Shown: piece after piece, positions 1-8,807 of the stretch | Layout of the letters: every line of letters begins with the position of its first letter | Numbering within the stretch: position 1 is the first letter of the stretch | The notes under the pieces: generated by a model | What the model saw: only the letters and a program-made list of their open reading frames with translations | Databases searched by the model: none | What the model was told of the DNA's origin: nothing | Origin: Ochromonadaceae sp. CCMP2298 | Taxonomy: Eukaryota; Sar; Synurophyceae; Ochromonadales; Ochromonadaceae | Length of the DNA: 11,069 nucleotides | NCBI GenBank assembly: GCA_026770595.1 | Contig: MU634625.1 | Coordinates: 1 to 11,069 of the forward strand | Reading direction: 5' to 3' | Made by a program: the position numbers and the translations under genes

Positions 1-78
1 TAGTGTATACTGTTAGTGCATACTGTTAGTGTATACTGTTAGTGTATACTGTTAGTGTATACTGTTAGTGTGTGCATA
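1..78. repeat. 13-bp tandem repeat at the left edge
   Basis: The unit TAGTGTATACTGT occurs five times in a row from base 1 (the second copy has one change, TAGTGCATACTGT), followed by a degenerate sixth copy. The array starts at the window edge, so its full length is unknown. It lies outside any recognised gene. Confidence 0.9.
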
Positions 79-290
79 CTTCCAAAGTCCGTAGGTGAGG
101 TATTTGATGTGTTTGAGGTGTTTGCTGTCGTGTCTGTGTTAGTATGGCTACTGGTGCGTTTATACAATTGTGAGCTAAGGTCTTGACAGGCATAAACTAT
201 AATACTGCCTCTCTACTGGTTCCCAGGTTCCAAAGGTCCCTATTCCCTATTCCCATATTCCCTATTCCCATATTCCCTATTCCCAGGTTC
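79..290. other. Gene-poor 3' flank of the hydrolase gene with a TATTCCC repeat
   Basis: No gene is supported here. At 239-285 the words CCTATTCCC and ATATTCCC alternate in tandem, running up to the stop codon of the minus-strand hydrolase at 293-291. TCCCAGGTTCC occurs on both sides of that array (from about 221 and 281). I see no AATAAA on the minus strand in this stretch, so the polyadenylation signal of the hydrolase is either non-canonical or further left. An 80-codon plus-strand open frame beginning at 183 is made from the repeat and is not a credible gene. Confidence 0.6.
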
Positions 291-3200
291 CTACTGGTGG
301 TGGCGCTTGCGTACGATGTCGTATATCCAGCTGATGACGACGAAGTCCGGGTCCCCCCCCTCCCCCTCACCCCCCTTCTCCCCCTTCCCACCCTTCTCCC
401 CCACACCCCCACCCACAGCATCTGAAGTCTCTGTCCCCTGCATCCCCTGGGACCCGCTGCGTGCCCGGAAGTCCCCCGCCCCCACCCCCATACCCATCGT
501 GGGCGGCATGGTCTGCGGCCTGCTGGTGGAGACAGCGATGCGGTACACCGCGCCTGCGATCTTGCACTGCGGCGCGGACACTGCTGCGCTCAGCTGCACT
601 GTCTGGTCCTCGTGCGCGGTCACCTGTGTGTGGCTGATGCCGCTGTACGAGGGCACGCGCGATTGGGGGCGGCCAATGCCCCCACTGCCGCTGCCCCCCG
701 GGTAAGCCTCGTCCCCCCCCGCCCAGGCGCTGCCCGACACGTATATCTTTCTCAACAGCGACTTGGTCATAAGTGGGTTTAATGCGTTTACGGGAAGAAA
801 GACCCAGATATGCCCCCCCCAGAGGGCGTCCCTCAAAGCACCCTCTTGGAAAGACACGAGCATACTGCGCACCACTGGTACGTACTCTGCGTGCGTGTGA
901 GAGCCCCCCGAGCCCCCGCCTCTGCCCCCACCACCCCCGCCACCACCTCCACTGCCCATACCTCCCCCCCCCCGGCCCCCCATACCTATACCTCCCAATC
1001 CGTCCCCACCGCCCCCACCGCCCCCACCGCCCATACCCATACCTCCCAAACCGCCTTTTACCTCACCCTCGGCGAAGTCCTCTGGGGCGAAACCGAACCC
1101 AAACGAATCGGACTGTGCGGGTGCGTGTGTGGGCGTGGTGGCGGGGGTGGGGGGGCCGATGACGAAGGAGAGGTTTGCGGGCACGGACCCTTTGAACGAG
1201 CCGGATGGGAAGAAATCGGACATGAGCTCGATGAACTGTGCGATCAGGTGGACGGCTGCTTGGGTGGGGCTGTCTGTGAGGTGCACCCGTAGCACCTCTG
1301 CGCCGCAGCTGAAGTGCAGGTTGGACCCGATGTACTTGGGCAGCGTGGGGTCGGTGGTGAGAGAGGCGGAGTATATGTGGGCGGAGTGCTTGGGCACGCC
1401 GAGGAATGCGACCTCTGAGTCTTCGTCGTCCTGCAGGGTGATGACCTTGAAGTGGTACGCCTCCTGCCAGAAGTTGAACAGGTGCAGCAGGTAGCGGGGC
1501 TGCTCGGCCAGAGAAAAGGCCCTCTTGAGGGGGCTCTTGAGGGGGGTTTTGCGGCGGCTGTTGAGGGTTCGGAGGCGGATCATGTTGTCCAGCAGGATCT
1601 TCTTCGACTCCAGCAGGGCCACGTAGTCCTCCCCGAATATGGTCTTTATGGACAAAAAGTGGTCTTTATGCAGGCTCTCTCCCCAGTTGCAGAGGGTTAT
1701 TAGCGTGTACTCGCCCAGCAGGTCTTGCTCGTTGATGCGCGTCTCCTCCTTCAGGAAGGATCGGACGGAGTGCTTCTCGCGACACAGCAGGCTGAGGTCC
1801 GAACCCACCCGCATGATGTCGTGCCGCCGGTGCTTGTGGGACGGGGAATTGCCCCCTAGGAAATTACCCCCTGACAGACCGTTAGCCGAATAGGGGGAGC
1901 TGGAGGTGTCGTCAGACCCTGCGCCTGCGCCACCTGACTGTAGGCCGCGCTGGGGAGAGAAGGGGGCCACTACGTCTGCACTACCGCCACCCCTACTGCC
2001 CCCACTGCCCCCATCACCAACACCGGTGTCGATCTGTGGCAGCAGGGATTCCGCATTGCCAAACCTCGTGTGCAGGGACCCCGACAGCCCATCGGTGGGG
2101 GGGGCAGGGTGGGTGGCGGAGGGGAACGAGGGACGCCGTATGGCAGTGCCGTCCCCCACGCCCACACCACGCACACGAGAGACGGGCGAGCTCACAGGTG
2201 GCGGGGGCGCCACGACCTCCACAGCCGCATATGCGCTATGCAACTGCAGTCTGAACACCTCCGGCATCTCCCTCTCTAGCAGATCCACCGCCACTGCGGC
2301 CCGGTTGGTGGGCGGCAGCAGCTGCAAGGCTATGCGGAATCTCTCGGCGGATATCATCTTCAGGTCATCGGATATGATGAGACTGCCTCCGGACATGGCC
2401 TTGGCTGTGCCTGTATGGGTGTGGGTATGGGTGTGGGTGTGGGTGTGGGTGTGGGTATGGGTATCAGTATAAGTATAAGTATGAGTATCAGTATCAGTGT
2501 CAGCACGTACCTATACCGCGTATCTCGTCATCAGAGAAGCACAGCTTGTCCCGCAGCATCAGGCAGTCCGGGTCGTTCACCCACCTAGAGGGGGTGCAAT
2601 GGTGTACAGAACAGAGGGTTTAATTGATGATAGAGGATTTAAGAGGTGGTATAGGAGGGGTTTTTTTAGGTACGTTAAGAAGAATAGGTGGTTTAATGAG
2701 GTTTAATAGGGTTTAATAGGGTTTAATAGGGGGATTGATGCGCAGTCACGATGTAGTCGGGGTCTCACCAGTGCGAGTGCATGAAAAGCCTCGTCAGAGT
2801 GTTTCGCACGCAGTTGCGCGCACAGGGGAGGTTCCACTTGTCGCCCTGGGGCAGCGGTATGTCTGGATTCCACGAGAAGCCTGTGTCCGCAGACACGCGG
2901 TTGGCGTGCACGTGTCCGATCATTGCTCCCAGGGGTGCACCGCAGCCCAGGATAGTCACGGCCCCCCTGCCGCCCACCGCGTCGGTCACCAGTGTCATGG
3001 CCTACACATAGAGTGAGAGGTGTTTGATATAGAGAGAGAGGTGCATAGAGGAACAGAGGGGGTTAAAGATATTCCACATTCTCATATTCCCTACCGTCAA
3101 GATGCATTCAAATATCCCCCCATTCAAACATCCCCCATTCGAACATTCCCCCATTCCCCTACCTGGTGCATGATCTGCGCGCTGGACAGGGTGCGGTCGT

Positions 3201-6200
3201 GGTGCGACTCGTGCGCGTTGGCCAGCACGGCTGAGTAGAGGAAGTCCAGTTTCAGGTAGCGGAACCCCCAGATGGAGGACACGACGTCCAGCGCTGAGCG
3301 CACATACTCCTGCACCTGTGAGGGGGGGGGGGGGTATGATATAGAGGGGGGGTAGATATATGTAATAGCATAGAGGGGGTTACATGTACAGCTAGCAGTG
3401 GTACCTCGGGGTGTGTGGTGTCTAGCCCGTAGAAAAACTTCCCGCAGTTGGCGCTGTTCGCAGGCGTGTCGGAGCCGTTTCGCTTCAACACCCAATTCGG
3501 ATGCTTGAGAGCGATCTCTGAGTGCTTGTCGCAAGAGAAGGGGGCCAGCCACAGCCCTGGCGTCAGGCCGGACTCTCTGATCTTTCGCACCATGTTGTAC
3601 AGGCTCTTGGAGGGGAACTTGGTCCCATTGACGAGCGTCCAGTCCCCCCAGGCTGACTGGTAGCCGTCGTCTATCTGGAAGAGGTCGAAGCCCTGTCTGC
3701 GGCTGGTGAGGCGATTCCTCCTCCTGAGGTCGCACATCACCTGAATAGAGGATTTAATGCATATTATTGTATAAAAGGAGGGGGTTAAATACATACAAAG
3801 GAGGGGGTTAAAAACACATAGTATAGAAGCAGGGGGAATATCCTAGGAGGCACACCTGCAGGGGGGTTAGAGCAGGGTCTGATACTCAGTCTAAAAATAA
3901 CAATATATAACAATTTATAACATAATAATATAACAGTAGAACAATATAACAACACAACACTTTATAACATATAGCAACATAACATAACAACAACAATATA
4001 GCAACATAAGTACCTGCAGGTTGTCGACTAGGTGCTGCTCGCTGATCGCCTCGTAGAAGTGGTACCAGGAGCACCAGCCCCCGGGCGAGAGGGAGGGCGG
4101 GGGGGCCCCCCAGGCGAGAGAGCGGGCGCTGGGGGGGCGGGGGAGGTAGCCTGTGCCTGTGCCTGTGTCTGCTGTGCCGTCTGTGTCATCTATATATGCG
4201 CATATGTCCCCCACATCAGTGCCTGTGGGGCTGGTACAGGTGCTCGAACTGGTATACGTCACCTCTTCACCCTCCACGTCTACATCCCCACCACCCCCTA
4301 CATCCTCATCACCCCCTACAACCCCTACATCCCCCCTTGCCGGTATCCGCATCTTATACGCCCCACACTCTATGGCGCTCATACGCACATACGCTTTGAA
4401 CGGATCGTCAAGCCGGGGCACCGTGTAGATAGCCAGCCAGTCCGTCTGCATCGTACTGCCGGCCGCAGGCACCAGCATCCCGTCACCCGATATGTGCACC
4501 GAGATGCGGTCGTATGTGCGGTTCACTGCGATGCAGCCGAAGTGAGCCTTCTGGCTGAGGAACCCCACGACCACCCCGTATTTTGACCTGCATAATGAGT
4601 ATAATGAGTATGATGAGTATAATAAGACCTATATAAGAGTATAATAAGAGTACAATAAGACCTGTTGTCGGCCAGTATGGTGAACATGTCGGAGGCTACG
4701 TGGTCCCGTGTGGCTTGTACGTACTCCCGCACGTAGAGGTGGTAGGAGAGCCAGGACTGCAGGCGAGTGAGGGGATTCCACTCCCCATACCCACCCCCAC
4801 CCACACCCCCACCCCCACTTGCACTCCCACTCCCGTGTCCGTGCACATTATCATACCCCCCCCGTGCGTCCCCGTCCTCCTGTGCCCCCCAGTCCTCCCT
4901 CCCCTCCTTGACACCCTCCACGATGCCCAGGTACTTCAGTGAGCCGATGGACAGCCGTCGCTCCAATCTCCCGTCTATTTTCATCAGCCTATCTCCCCTC
5001 TTCGCGACCATCGGCCCCCCTATGCGCGGTGCTGTGCCGTGTCCCATGTTGATAGCGAGCGATGCGCCCTGCCCCCCGTCGTGGAACGCCTTGACGAACA
5101 GACTGGGCATGGAGAAGACAGGCGGGGGGTCGCCCTGCAGCACGCAGCCTGCGAAGGACCACGCGTTCCATCCGTTTACAAAAAAGGTGCGGCCGTTGGA
5201 CTGCGGGCCCGCCGTGGTGCGCTTGATTAACTTCAGAGTCACCCCCCGGAAGGAGAAGATCAGGCCAGCGGACGCCAAGGCTATGACGACTGTGTAGAGG
5301 GTGAGCCAGTGGTAGTTGAGGGGGGTGAGCAGGTAGGAGCGCAGGATCAGCCAGAGCAGCAGCACTTGCAGGTAGATGAAGCTCTCTATGGAGGCATTCG
5401 TGCGCAGGAGGCGGTGAAGAAATTTCGAGTACGTCACCGCCTCCCCGCCCTGCCCCAGACCCTGTCCCTTTCCCTGTCCCATTGCCCCCCCACCCTGCCC
5501 TTGCCCCCCCATCGCTCGCTCCGCTGGTCCTATTCCTTGTGCCCCCTGCCCCTGCCCCTGCCCCTGCCCCTGCCCCTGCCCCTGTCCCTGTCCCGCCCGC
5601 GCAGCCCTGGGCCTTCTCAGCTCCGGTGCGAACTGCTCTACAGTGGGACTGATGCACCGCACATCAGACACAGACCCCATTGACCCAGTGAGAGGGTCCT
5701 GTCCCTGTCCCCCCTGCCCCTGTCCCGCGCTCTTGTCACTCACCCCCTTCCCCATACCATTGCCCTCCACGCTATTGCTGCTGTCCGTGCGTGCGCGATG
5801 CCCACCTTCCCTTTCCGCCTCGGACTCTCGCACCGTCCCCAGGCCCCAGGCCCCCTTTTCGCTCGGCGACACATCAACGGAGTAATTAAATGGCCTGGGT
5901 ATCGCGACTCTGCCTCTCAACAGCGTCAATTTGTCGAACAAAACCTCCAGCACTGTGTGGTGGGGGCGGTCCAGGGGCGGCGCGACGAAGGCCACGGGCT
6001 TGAACTCCACCGATGCGCGCAGGACGCACACGTTCTTTGACACCCCTGCCTCCTCCAGGCTGCCCTGCGTCGAGAAGGTGCCGTTGACGATGTGCAGCTG
6101 CAGGGACTGCGCCGGAATGCAGGCGGGGAAGTCGAGTGCATTCACGCGCACTGCTTTGAGTGGCTGGATATACCTAGGTGTCGAGGGATCCGCCAGGTTC

Positions 6201-6427
6201 GAGGGCACCACAGAGAAGGTCCGGGCCTGCTCGAGGGAGAACTCGAAGGAGCTCCAAACACGCCCACCCTCTGGGGAAGCAAGCAGCATGCGCCCGTGCA
6301 CAGTGCAGAGGCGGCTGAGACACTCGATCTTGAACTGGTTGGTCACCTCTCCCGAGAAGAACTGCAAGAAGATGCGCCCGTTGATCTCCTCGTGCTCCAG
6401 CACCTCGAACTCTGTTTTCTCATTCAT
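291..6427 (-). CDS. Glycoside hydrolase family 36 (alpha-galactosidase type), membrane-hairpin form, 7 exons
   Basis: Exons: 6427-4662, 4587-4014, 3740-3405, 3315-3163, 3001-2769, 2584-2511, 2404-291. All introns are GT-AG; the joined frame is 5250 nt (1749 residues). Predicted role: hydrolysis of terminal alpha-galactosides. GH36 landmarks run in order: NGWNAWSF (from 418), GWCSWYHFY (759), FQIDDGYQ (801), LKLDFLY with nucleophile Asp916, CGAPLG and RVSADTG with acid/base Asp982, WVNDPDC (1022), SGGSLIISDDL (1050), LLEREMPEVFRL (about 1087), then a C-terminal sandwich ending YIGSNLHFSCGAEVL (about 1401). Odd points: usual family length is near 700-750; two hydrophobic helices (about 349-366 and 373-395) precede the catalytic part with no N-terminal signal peptide; GQ-rich (about 277-330) and Gly-rich (about 1498-1548) inserts. 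Residues after about 1465 are unrecognised, and unspliced low-complexity sequence in the last exon cannot be excluded. The start is the first Met of exon 1; an upstream exon is possible. Confidence 0.9.
897..1052 (-). repeat. Glycine-tract coding repeat in the hydrolase last exon
   Basis: About 50 codons (protein residues about 1497-1548) read almost wholly Gly with scattered Met, Arg, Ser and Asp, from C-rich plus-strand DNA with runs such as CCACCGCCC repeated near 1010-1030. It separates the C-terminal sandwich of the hydrolase from an unrecognised extension. No stop or frameshift occurs, so it is compatible with translation, but slippage-prone DNA like this is also a common place for assembly errors. 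Confidence 0.8.
2405..2510 (-). other. Hydrolase intron 6, built from microsatellites
   Basis: Donor G|GTACGT at 2510, acceptor CACAG|CC ending at 2405; 106 nt, phase 1. On the minus strand the donor is followed by CTGACA/CTGATA-type hexamers and then by CCCACA/CCCATA hexamers that serve as the pyrimidine-rich stretch before the acceptor. Joining gives ...IRGIAKAMSGGS..., matching the continuous GH36 segment, which supports the boundaries. Confidence 0.85.
2585..2768 (-). other. Hydrolase intron 5 with a 10-bp tandem repeat
   Basis: Donor TG|GTGAGA at 2768, acceptor TCTAG|G ending at 2585; 184 nt, phase 2. It restores Trp1021 and joins MHSHW to WVNDPDC. At 2691-2730 the plus strand holds four copies of GTTTAATAGG (first copy GTTTAATGAG). 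The array superficially resembles telomere repeats but the unit does not match TTAGGG or TTTAGGG. Confidence 0.85.
3002..3162 (-). other. Hydrolase intron 4
   Basis: Donor CAG|GTAGGG at 3162, acceptor GTGTAG|GCC ending at 3002; 161 nt, phase 0. It joins AQIMHQ to AMTLVTDAVG. Degenerate ATTCCCCCATTC words near 3115-3160 make the donor-side half repetitive. Confidence 0.85.
3316..3404 (-). other. Hydrolase intron 3 with an oligo-C pyrimidine tract
   Basis: Donor GAG|GTACCA at 3404, acceptor TCACAG|GTG ending at 3316; 89 nt, phase 0. It joins DTTHPE to VQEYVRSALD, a segment continuous in the family. A run of 13 G on the plus strand (3322-3334) becomes C13 on the transcript, directly before TCACAG. 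Confidence 0.87.
3741..4013 (-). other. Hydrolase intron 2, AT-rich with small repeats
   Basis: Donor CAG|GTACTT at 4013, acceptor ATTCAG|GTG ending at 3741; 273 nt, phase 0. It joins LVDNLQ to VMCDLRRR ahead of FQIDDGYQ. The donor-side half (about 3895-4010) is AT-rich with ATAACA/ACAATA words; AAAGGAGGGGGTTAAA-like words repeat near 3774-3812. It is clearly different in base composition from the flanking exons. Confidence 0.85.
4588..4661 (-). other. Hydrolase intron 1, made of a 10-bp repeat
   Basis: Donor ACAG|GTCTTA at 4661, acceptor TATGCAG|GTC ending at 4588; 74 nt, phase 2. The joined codons read ADNRSKYGVVVGFLSQ, as expected for the family. Almost the whole intron is degenerate TATACTCATT/TATTATACTC repeats on the minus strand. 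An internal second AGGTCTTATT offers an alternative donor, but it would insert repeat-encoded residues. Confidence 0.85.
5541..5598 (-). repeat. Coding hexamer repeat giving a Gly-Gln tract
   Basis: The plus strand is CCCTGC/CCCTGT repeated about nine times; on the coding strand it reads GGGCAG, giving alternating Gly-Gln at protein residues about 279-296. It sits in the linker just before the hydrophobic hairpin of the hydrolase. Copy number is likely to vary between alleles. Confidence 0.85.
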
Positions 6428-6823
6428 GGTGTTTCAGAGGAGGGTAGGAGCGATGCTGGGGGTTCACCGCAGGCGTCTGAGTCGTGCTCGACTCTGTCCC
6501 CTGCCCCAGCGGTAGAGCTAGGCTCTGCACAAGATGCGGGAACTTCTCTCCCTCTCTATTCTGGCACTCACCATGAGCCAAGGCCACAGAACAGCAAGAT
6601 CAGCCTCCAATCTGCCCTCTTAATGAACCCTGCCAGGTGATTTCTCCCATCTTTTTTATGGGGTGGGGTGGAAAAAAGTCTAAATCGGACTAAAAAGACC
6701 AACCCTACGAAATCGCATCACACACCCACACCCATCCACAGCCATTGTGGAGCGGCGACGAGGCAGTCGGGCGCAGAATTGGGTGCCTGGTTGTCTCGCG
6801 AGGCTGTCTGGAAAGGCATAATC
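6428..6823. promoter_or_regulatory. Divergent intergenic region, hydrolase and HDAC
   Basis: The 396 bases separate the start codons of two head-to-head genes, so promoters and 5' leaders for both must lie here unless there are untranslated upstream exons. A T-rich/purine-rich patch at about 6650-6680 (TTTTTTATGGGGTGGGGTGG then AAAAAA) is the main compositional feature. The sequence is open in the HDAC frame from 6668, giving a possible but unlikely 52-residue N-terminal extension. No promoter element is clear enough to place. Confidence 0.5.
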
Positions 6824-8197
6824 ATGAGTGCGCCATCGACCTCGGTGATCCCCGCTTCGTCGGGCAGCGCGACGAAGCGGCGCGTGTCCTACTTCTACCA
6901 CAGTGATGTGGGCCTGCACTACTACGGCCCCGGCCACCCCATGAAGCCGCACCGCCTCCGGATGACCCACCAGCTGATCCTTGCCTACGGTCTGTATCGT
7001 AAAATGGAGGTGTACAAGCCGAAGCCCAGTTCCAACCAGCAGATCCAGCAGTTCCACTCGGAGGACTACGTGGAGTTTCTGAGGAAGATCAACCCCGACA
7101 ATATGAAACAGTTCAGCAGCCAGATGCAGAAGTTCAACCTGGGAGAATACACCGACTGCCCCGTCTTCGACGGCGTGTACGATTTTTGCTCGACCTATAC
7201 GGGCTGCTCTATCGACGGCGCGGTGAAGCTCAACCACGGGCTGACAGACATCGCAGTGAACTGGTCCGGGGGCCTGCACCACGCAAAGAAGATGGAGGCT
7301 TCCGGCTTCTGCTACATAAACGACATCGTGCTGGCTATTCTGGAGCTGCTCAAATACAACCCCCGCGTTCTGTACATCGACATCGACGTGCACCACGGGG
7401 ACGGGGTGGAGGAGGCCTTCTACACCACGGACCGAGTGATGACCCTGTCCTTCCACAAATACGGAGACTTCTTCCCAGGCACTGGGGATATCAAAGACAT
7501 CGGCTCGAAATCCGGCAAGTACTACAGTGTCAACGTGCCCCTGCAGGAGGGCATCGACGACAGTTCCTACGAGACAGTGTTCAAGCCGGTGCTGGACAAG
7601 ATCATGGAGATGTACCGACCCACCGCCATCGTGCTGCAGTGCGGGGCGGATTCTCTTACCGGTGATAGGCTGGGCTGCTTCAACCTCACGCTGCACGGGC
7701 ACGCCAAGTGCGTCGAGTACGTAAAGTCTTTCCACGTGCCCACGCTGGTGCTGGGCGGGGGCGGGTACACAGTACGCAACGTGGCTCGCTGTTGGACCTA
7801 CGAGACCTCCGTGCTGCTGGGGGTTGACATCCCCAACGAGCTGCCCTACAACGACTTCTTCGAGTACTACGCTCCCGACTTCAAATTGCACCTGACCCCC
7901 ACCGACGCGCCCAATATGAACAAGCGGGAGCATCTGGAGAGCATTACGTGCAAGATCTTGCAGAATCTGCAGAGCCTGCAGGGCGCGCCGTCAGTGCAGA
8001 TGCAAGCCGTGCCGCCCGACTGGGTGATTAAAAACCAAATCACGCCGCAGGAGTATGAGGATAAAAACCCTGATAGGCCCACTCCCAGTCTGACGAAGGA
8101 GGGTGCGTTGCGGAGGGAGAGGGAGGACGAATTCTTCGAGCCTACGAGGAGGGAGAGGCAGGACGACGAGGCGGAGGGGATGCAGCTGGAGGAGTAG
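6824..8197 (+). CDS. HDAC1: Class I histone deacetylase (RPD3/HDAC1-like)
   Basis: Zinc-dependent lysine deacetylase acting on histone tails, normally the catalytic subunit of nuclear corepressor complexes. Single exon, 457 residues. The arginase-fold domain covers about 19-395. Landmarks: GHPMKPHR (37-44); catalytic dyad His152-His153 in GGLHHAKK; zinc ligands Asp188 and His190 in DIDVHHGDG and Asp276 in CGADS; transition-state Tyr315 in GGGGYTVRN. Lys41, Arg282 and Arg318 match the inositol-phosphate contacts known in HDAC1/3, so corepressor binding is probably retained. [13 protein letters not shown] and [21 protein letters not shown] favour HDAC1/2 over HDAC3. Two extra residues precede DCPVFDG. 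The tail (about 418-457) is short, acidic and basic, lacking the long tail of animal HDAC1. The ATG at 6824 is preferred because family homology begins 18 residues later; an in-frame ATG at 6668 would add 52 unlike residues. It has no introns, unlike both minus-strand genes. Confidence 0.97.
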   Translation: MSAPSTSVIPASSGSATKRRVSYFYHSDVGLHYYGPGHPMKPHRLRMTHQLILAYGLYRKMEVYKPKPSSNQQIQQFHSEDYVEFLRKINPDNMKQFSSQMQKFNLGEYTDCPVFDGVYDFCSTYTGCSIDGAVKLNHGLTDIAVNWSGGLHHAKKMEASGFCYINDIVLAILELLKYNPRVLYIDIDVHHGDGVEEAFYTTDRVMTLSFHKYGDFFPGTGDIKDIGSKSGKYYSVNVPLQEGIDDSSYETVFKPVLDKIMEMYRPTAIVLQCGADSLTGDRLGCFNLTLHGHAKCVEYVKSFHVPTLVLGGGGYTVRNVARCWTYETSVLLGVDIPNELPYNDFFEYYAPDFKLHLTPTDAPNMNKREHLESITCKILQNLQSLQGAPSVQMQAVPPDWVIKNQITPQEYEDKNPDRPTPSLTKEGALRREREDEFFEPTRRERQDDEAEGMQLEE

Positions 8198-8236
8198 GGA
8201 GAGTAGGGGAGGGATGGAGGGAGGGAGGGGAGGGAT
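8198..8236 (+). other. G-run cluster in the HDAC 3' flank
   Basis: Directly after the HDAC stop codon there are at least six runs of three or four G separated by one to seven bases (8198-8235), on the strand that would be in the mRNA. This fits the usual sequence rule for a G-quadruplex. Whether it forms or matters is not shown by sequence. Confidence 0.55.
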
Positions 8237-8807
8237 AGCACATACATAATCACACATCACATGCGTACAGGCGTTTAGTCTGCCAGTGCCAGTACCAGCA
8301 CCAGCGCAAGCACCTACTAGCGAACAGGCTGAGCCACACGTACAGCATAGGCATAGGGGATACGGGATACGGGTTTCACGTTCCGTATGTTTTAAAAAAT
8401 TAAACTGGCTTATGTTTGCAGCGTCTGAAGTTTCCTCATCCCCGTCCCATTTAGCAGGCAATCCCATTTAGTAATAGCTATGCATAGCCCATTTATTCCA
8501 ATCCCAATTCATCCAATCCCAATTCATCCTAGCTACGAGGTGGAGGAGTTTGGTAGGTGGAGGGGGTTTTAGTCAGGAACCTGGGACCCGGAGGGGAAGT
8601 TTTTGTAAACTTTAGAAGTTTTTGTCTGTTGGTGTTGGTGCACAGCAGTTCCTGTAGTTGCATTGATCTGTTGGTCTTTGCTGGGGTCTGTCACTCCCAG
8701 TACCTTCACTGTGGAGCAAATCAGCCCTCTCTGTCTGTTTGCCCCTGCCTAAACCCTGCCTCACTGTATTTTGTCACCCTCCTCTCGTTTTCGTTAATCC
8801 AGATTCA
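8237..8807. other. Spacer between HDAC and the orphan gene, with short direct repeats
   Basis: No gene is supported. At 8497-8526 a 15-bp unit, TCCAATCCCAATTCA, occurs twice perfectly in tandem; TCCCATTTAG occurs twice nearby (about 8451 and 8462). Upstream of the orphan gene, TCGTTAATCCAG at 8791-8802 looks like a splice acceptor six bases before the ATG, so a 5' untranslated exon may lie in 8550-8700. An open frame of 137 codons from 8557 overlaps the orphan gene out of frame and has no recognisable features. Confidence 0.5.

Noticed and set aside
1906-2472. 188-codon plus-strand open frame opposite the hydrolase last exon
   Set aside because: It is antisense to well-supported GH36 coding sequence, its end is pure GT-repeat (VWVWVWV) and it has no recognisable features; long antisense frames are expected in GC-rich DNA.
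2691-2730. Interstitial telomere repeat
   Set aside because: The unit is GTTTAATAGG, which matches no standard telomere unit; the TGGGA array at 10531-10555 is likewise a pyrimidine tract on the transcript strand, not telomeric.
3124-3735. 203-codon minus-strand frame spanning hydrolase exons 3 and 4
   Set aside because: It is a different frame from the one encoding FQIDDGYQ and PGLWLAPF, although it coincides with the exon 4 frame (VQEYVRSALD) after reading through intron 3; the spliced model explains both parts.
4989-5657. 222-codon minus-strand frame and the 124- to 194-codon plus-strand frames across 4767-6515
   Set aside because: All overlap hydrolase exon 1 in other frames, and their composition follows its low-complexity repeats.
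6680-7933. 417-codon minus-strand open frame opposite the HDAC
   Set aside because: It is the mirror frame of a highly conserved HDAC with strong codon bias; the His/Val/Leu-rich composition is typical of such shadows.
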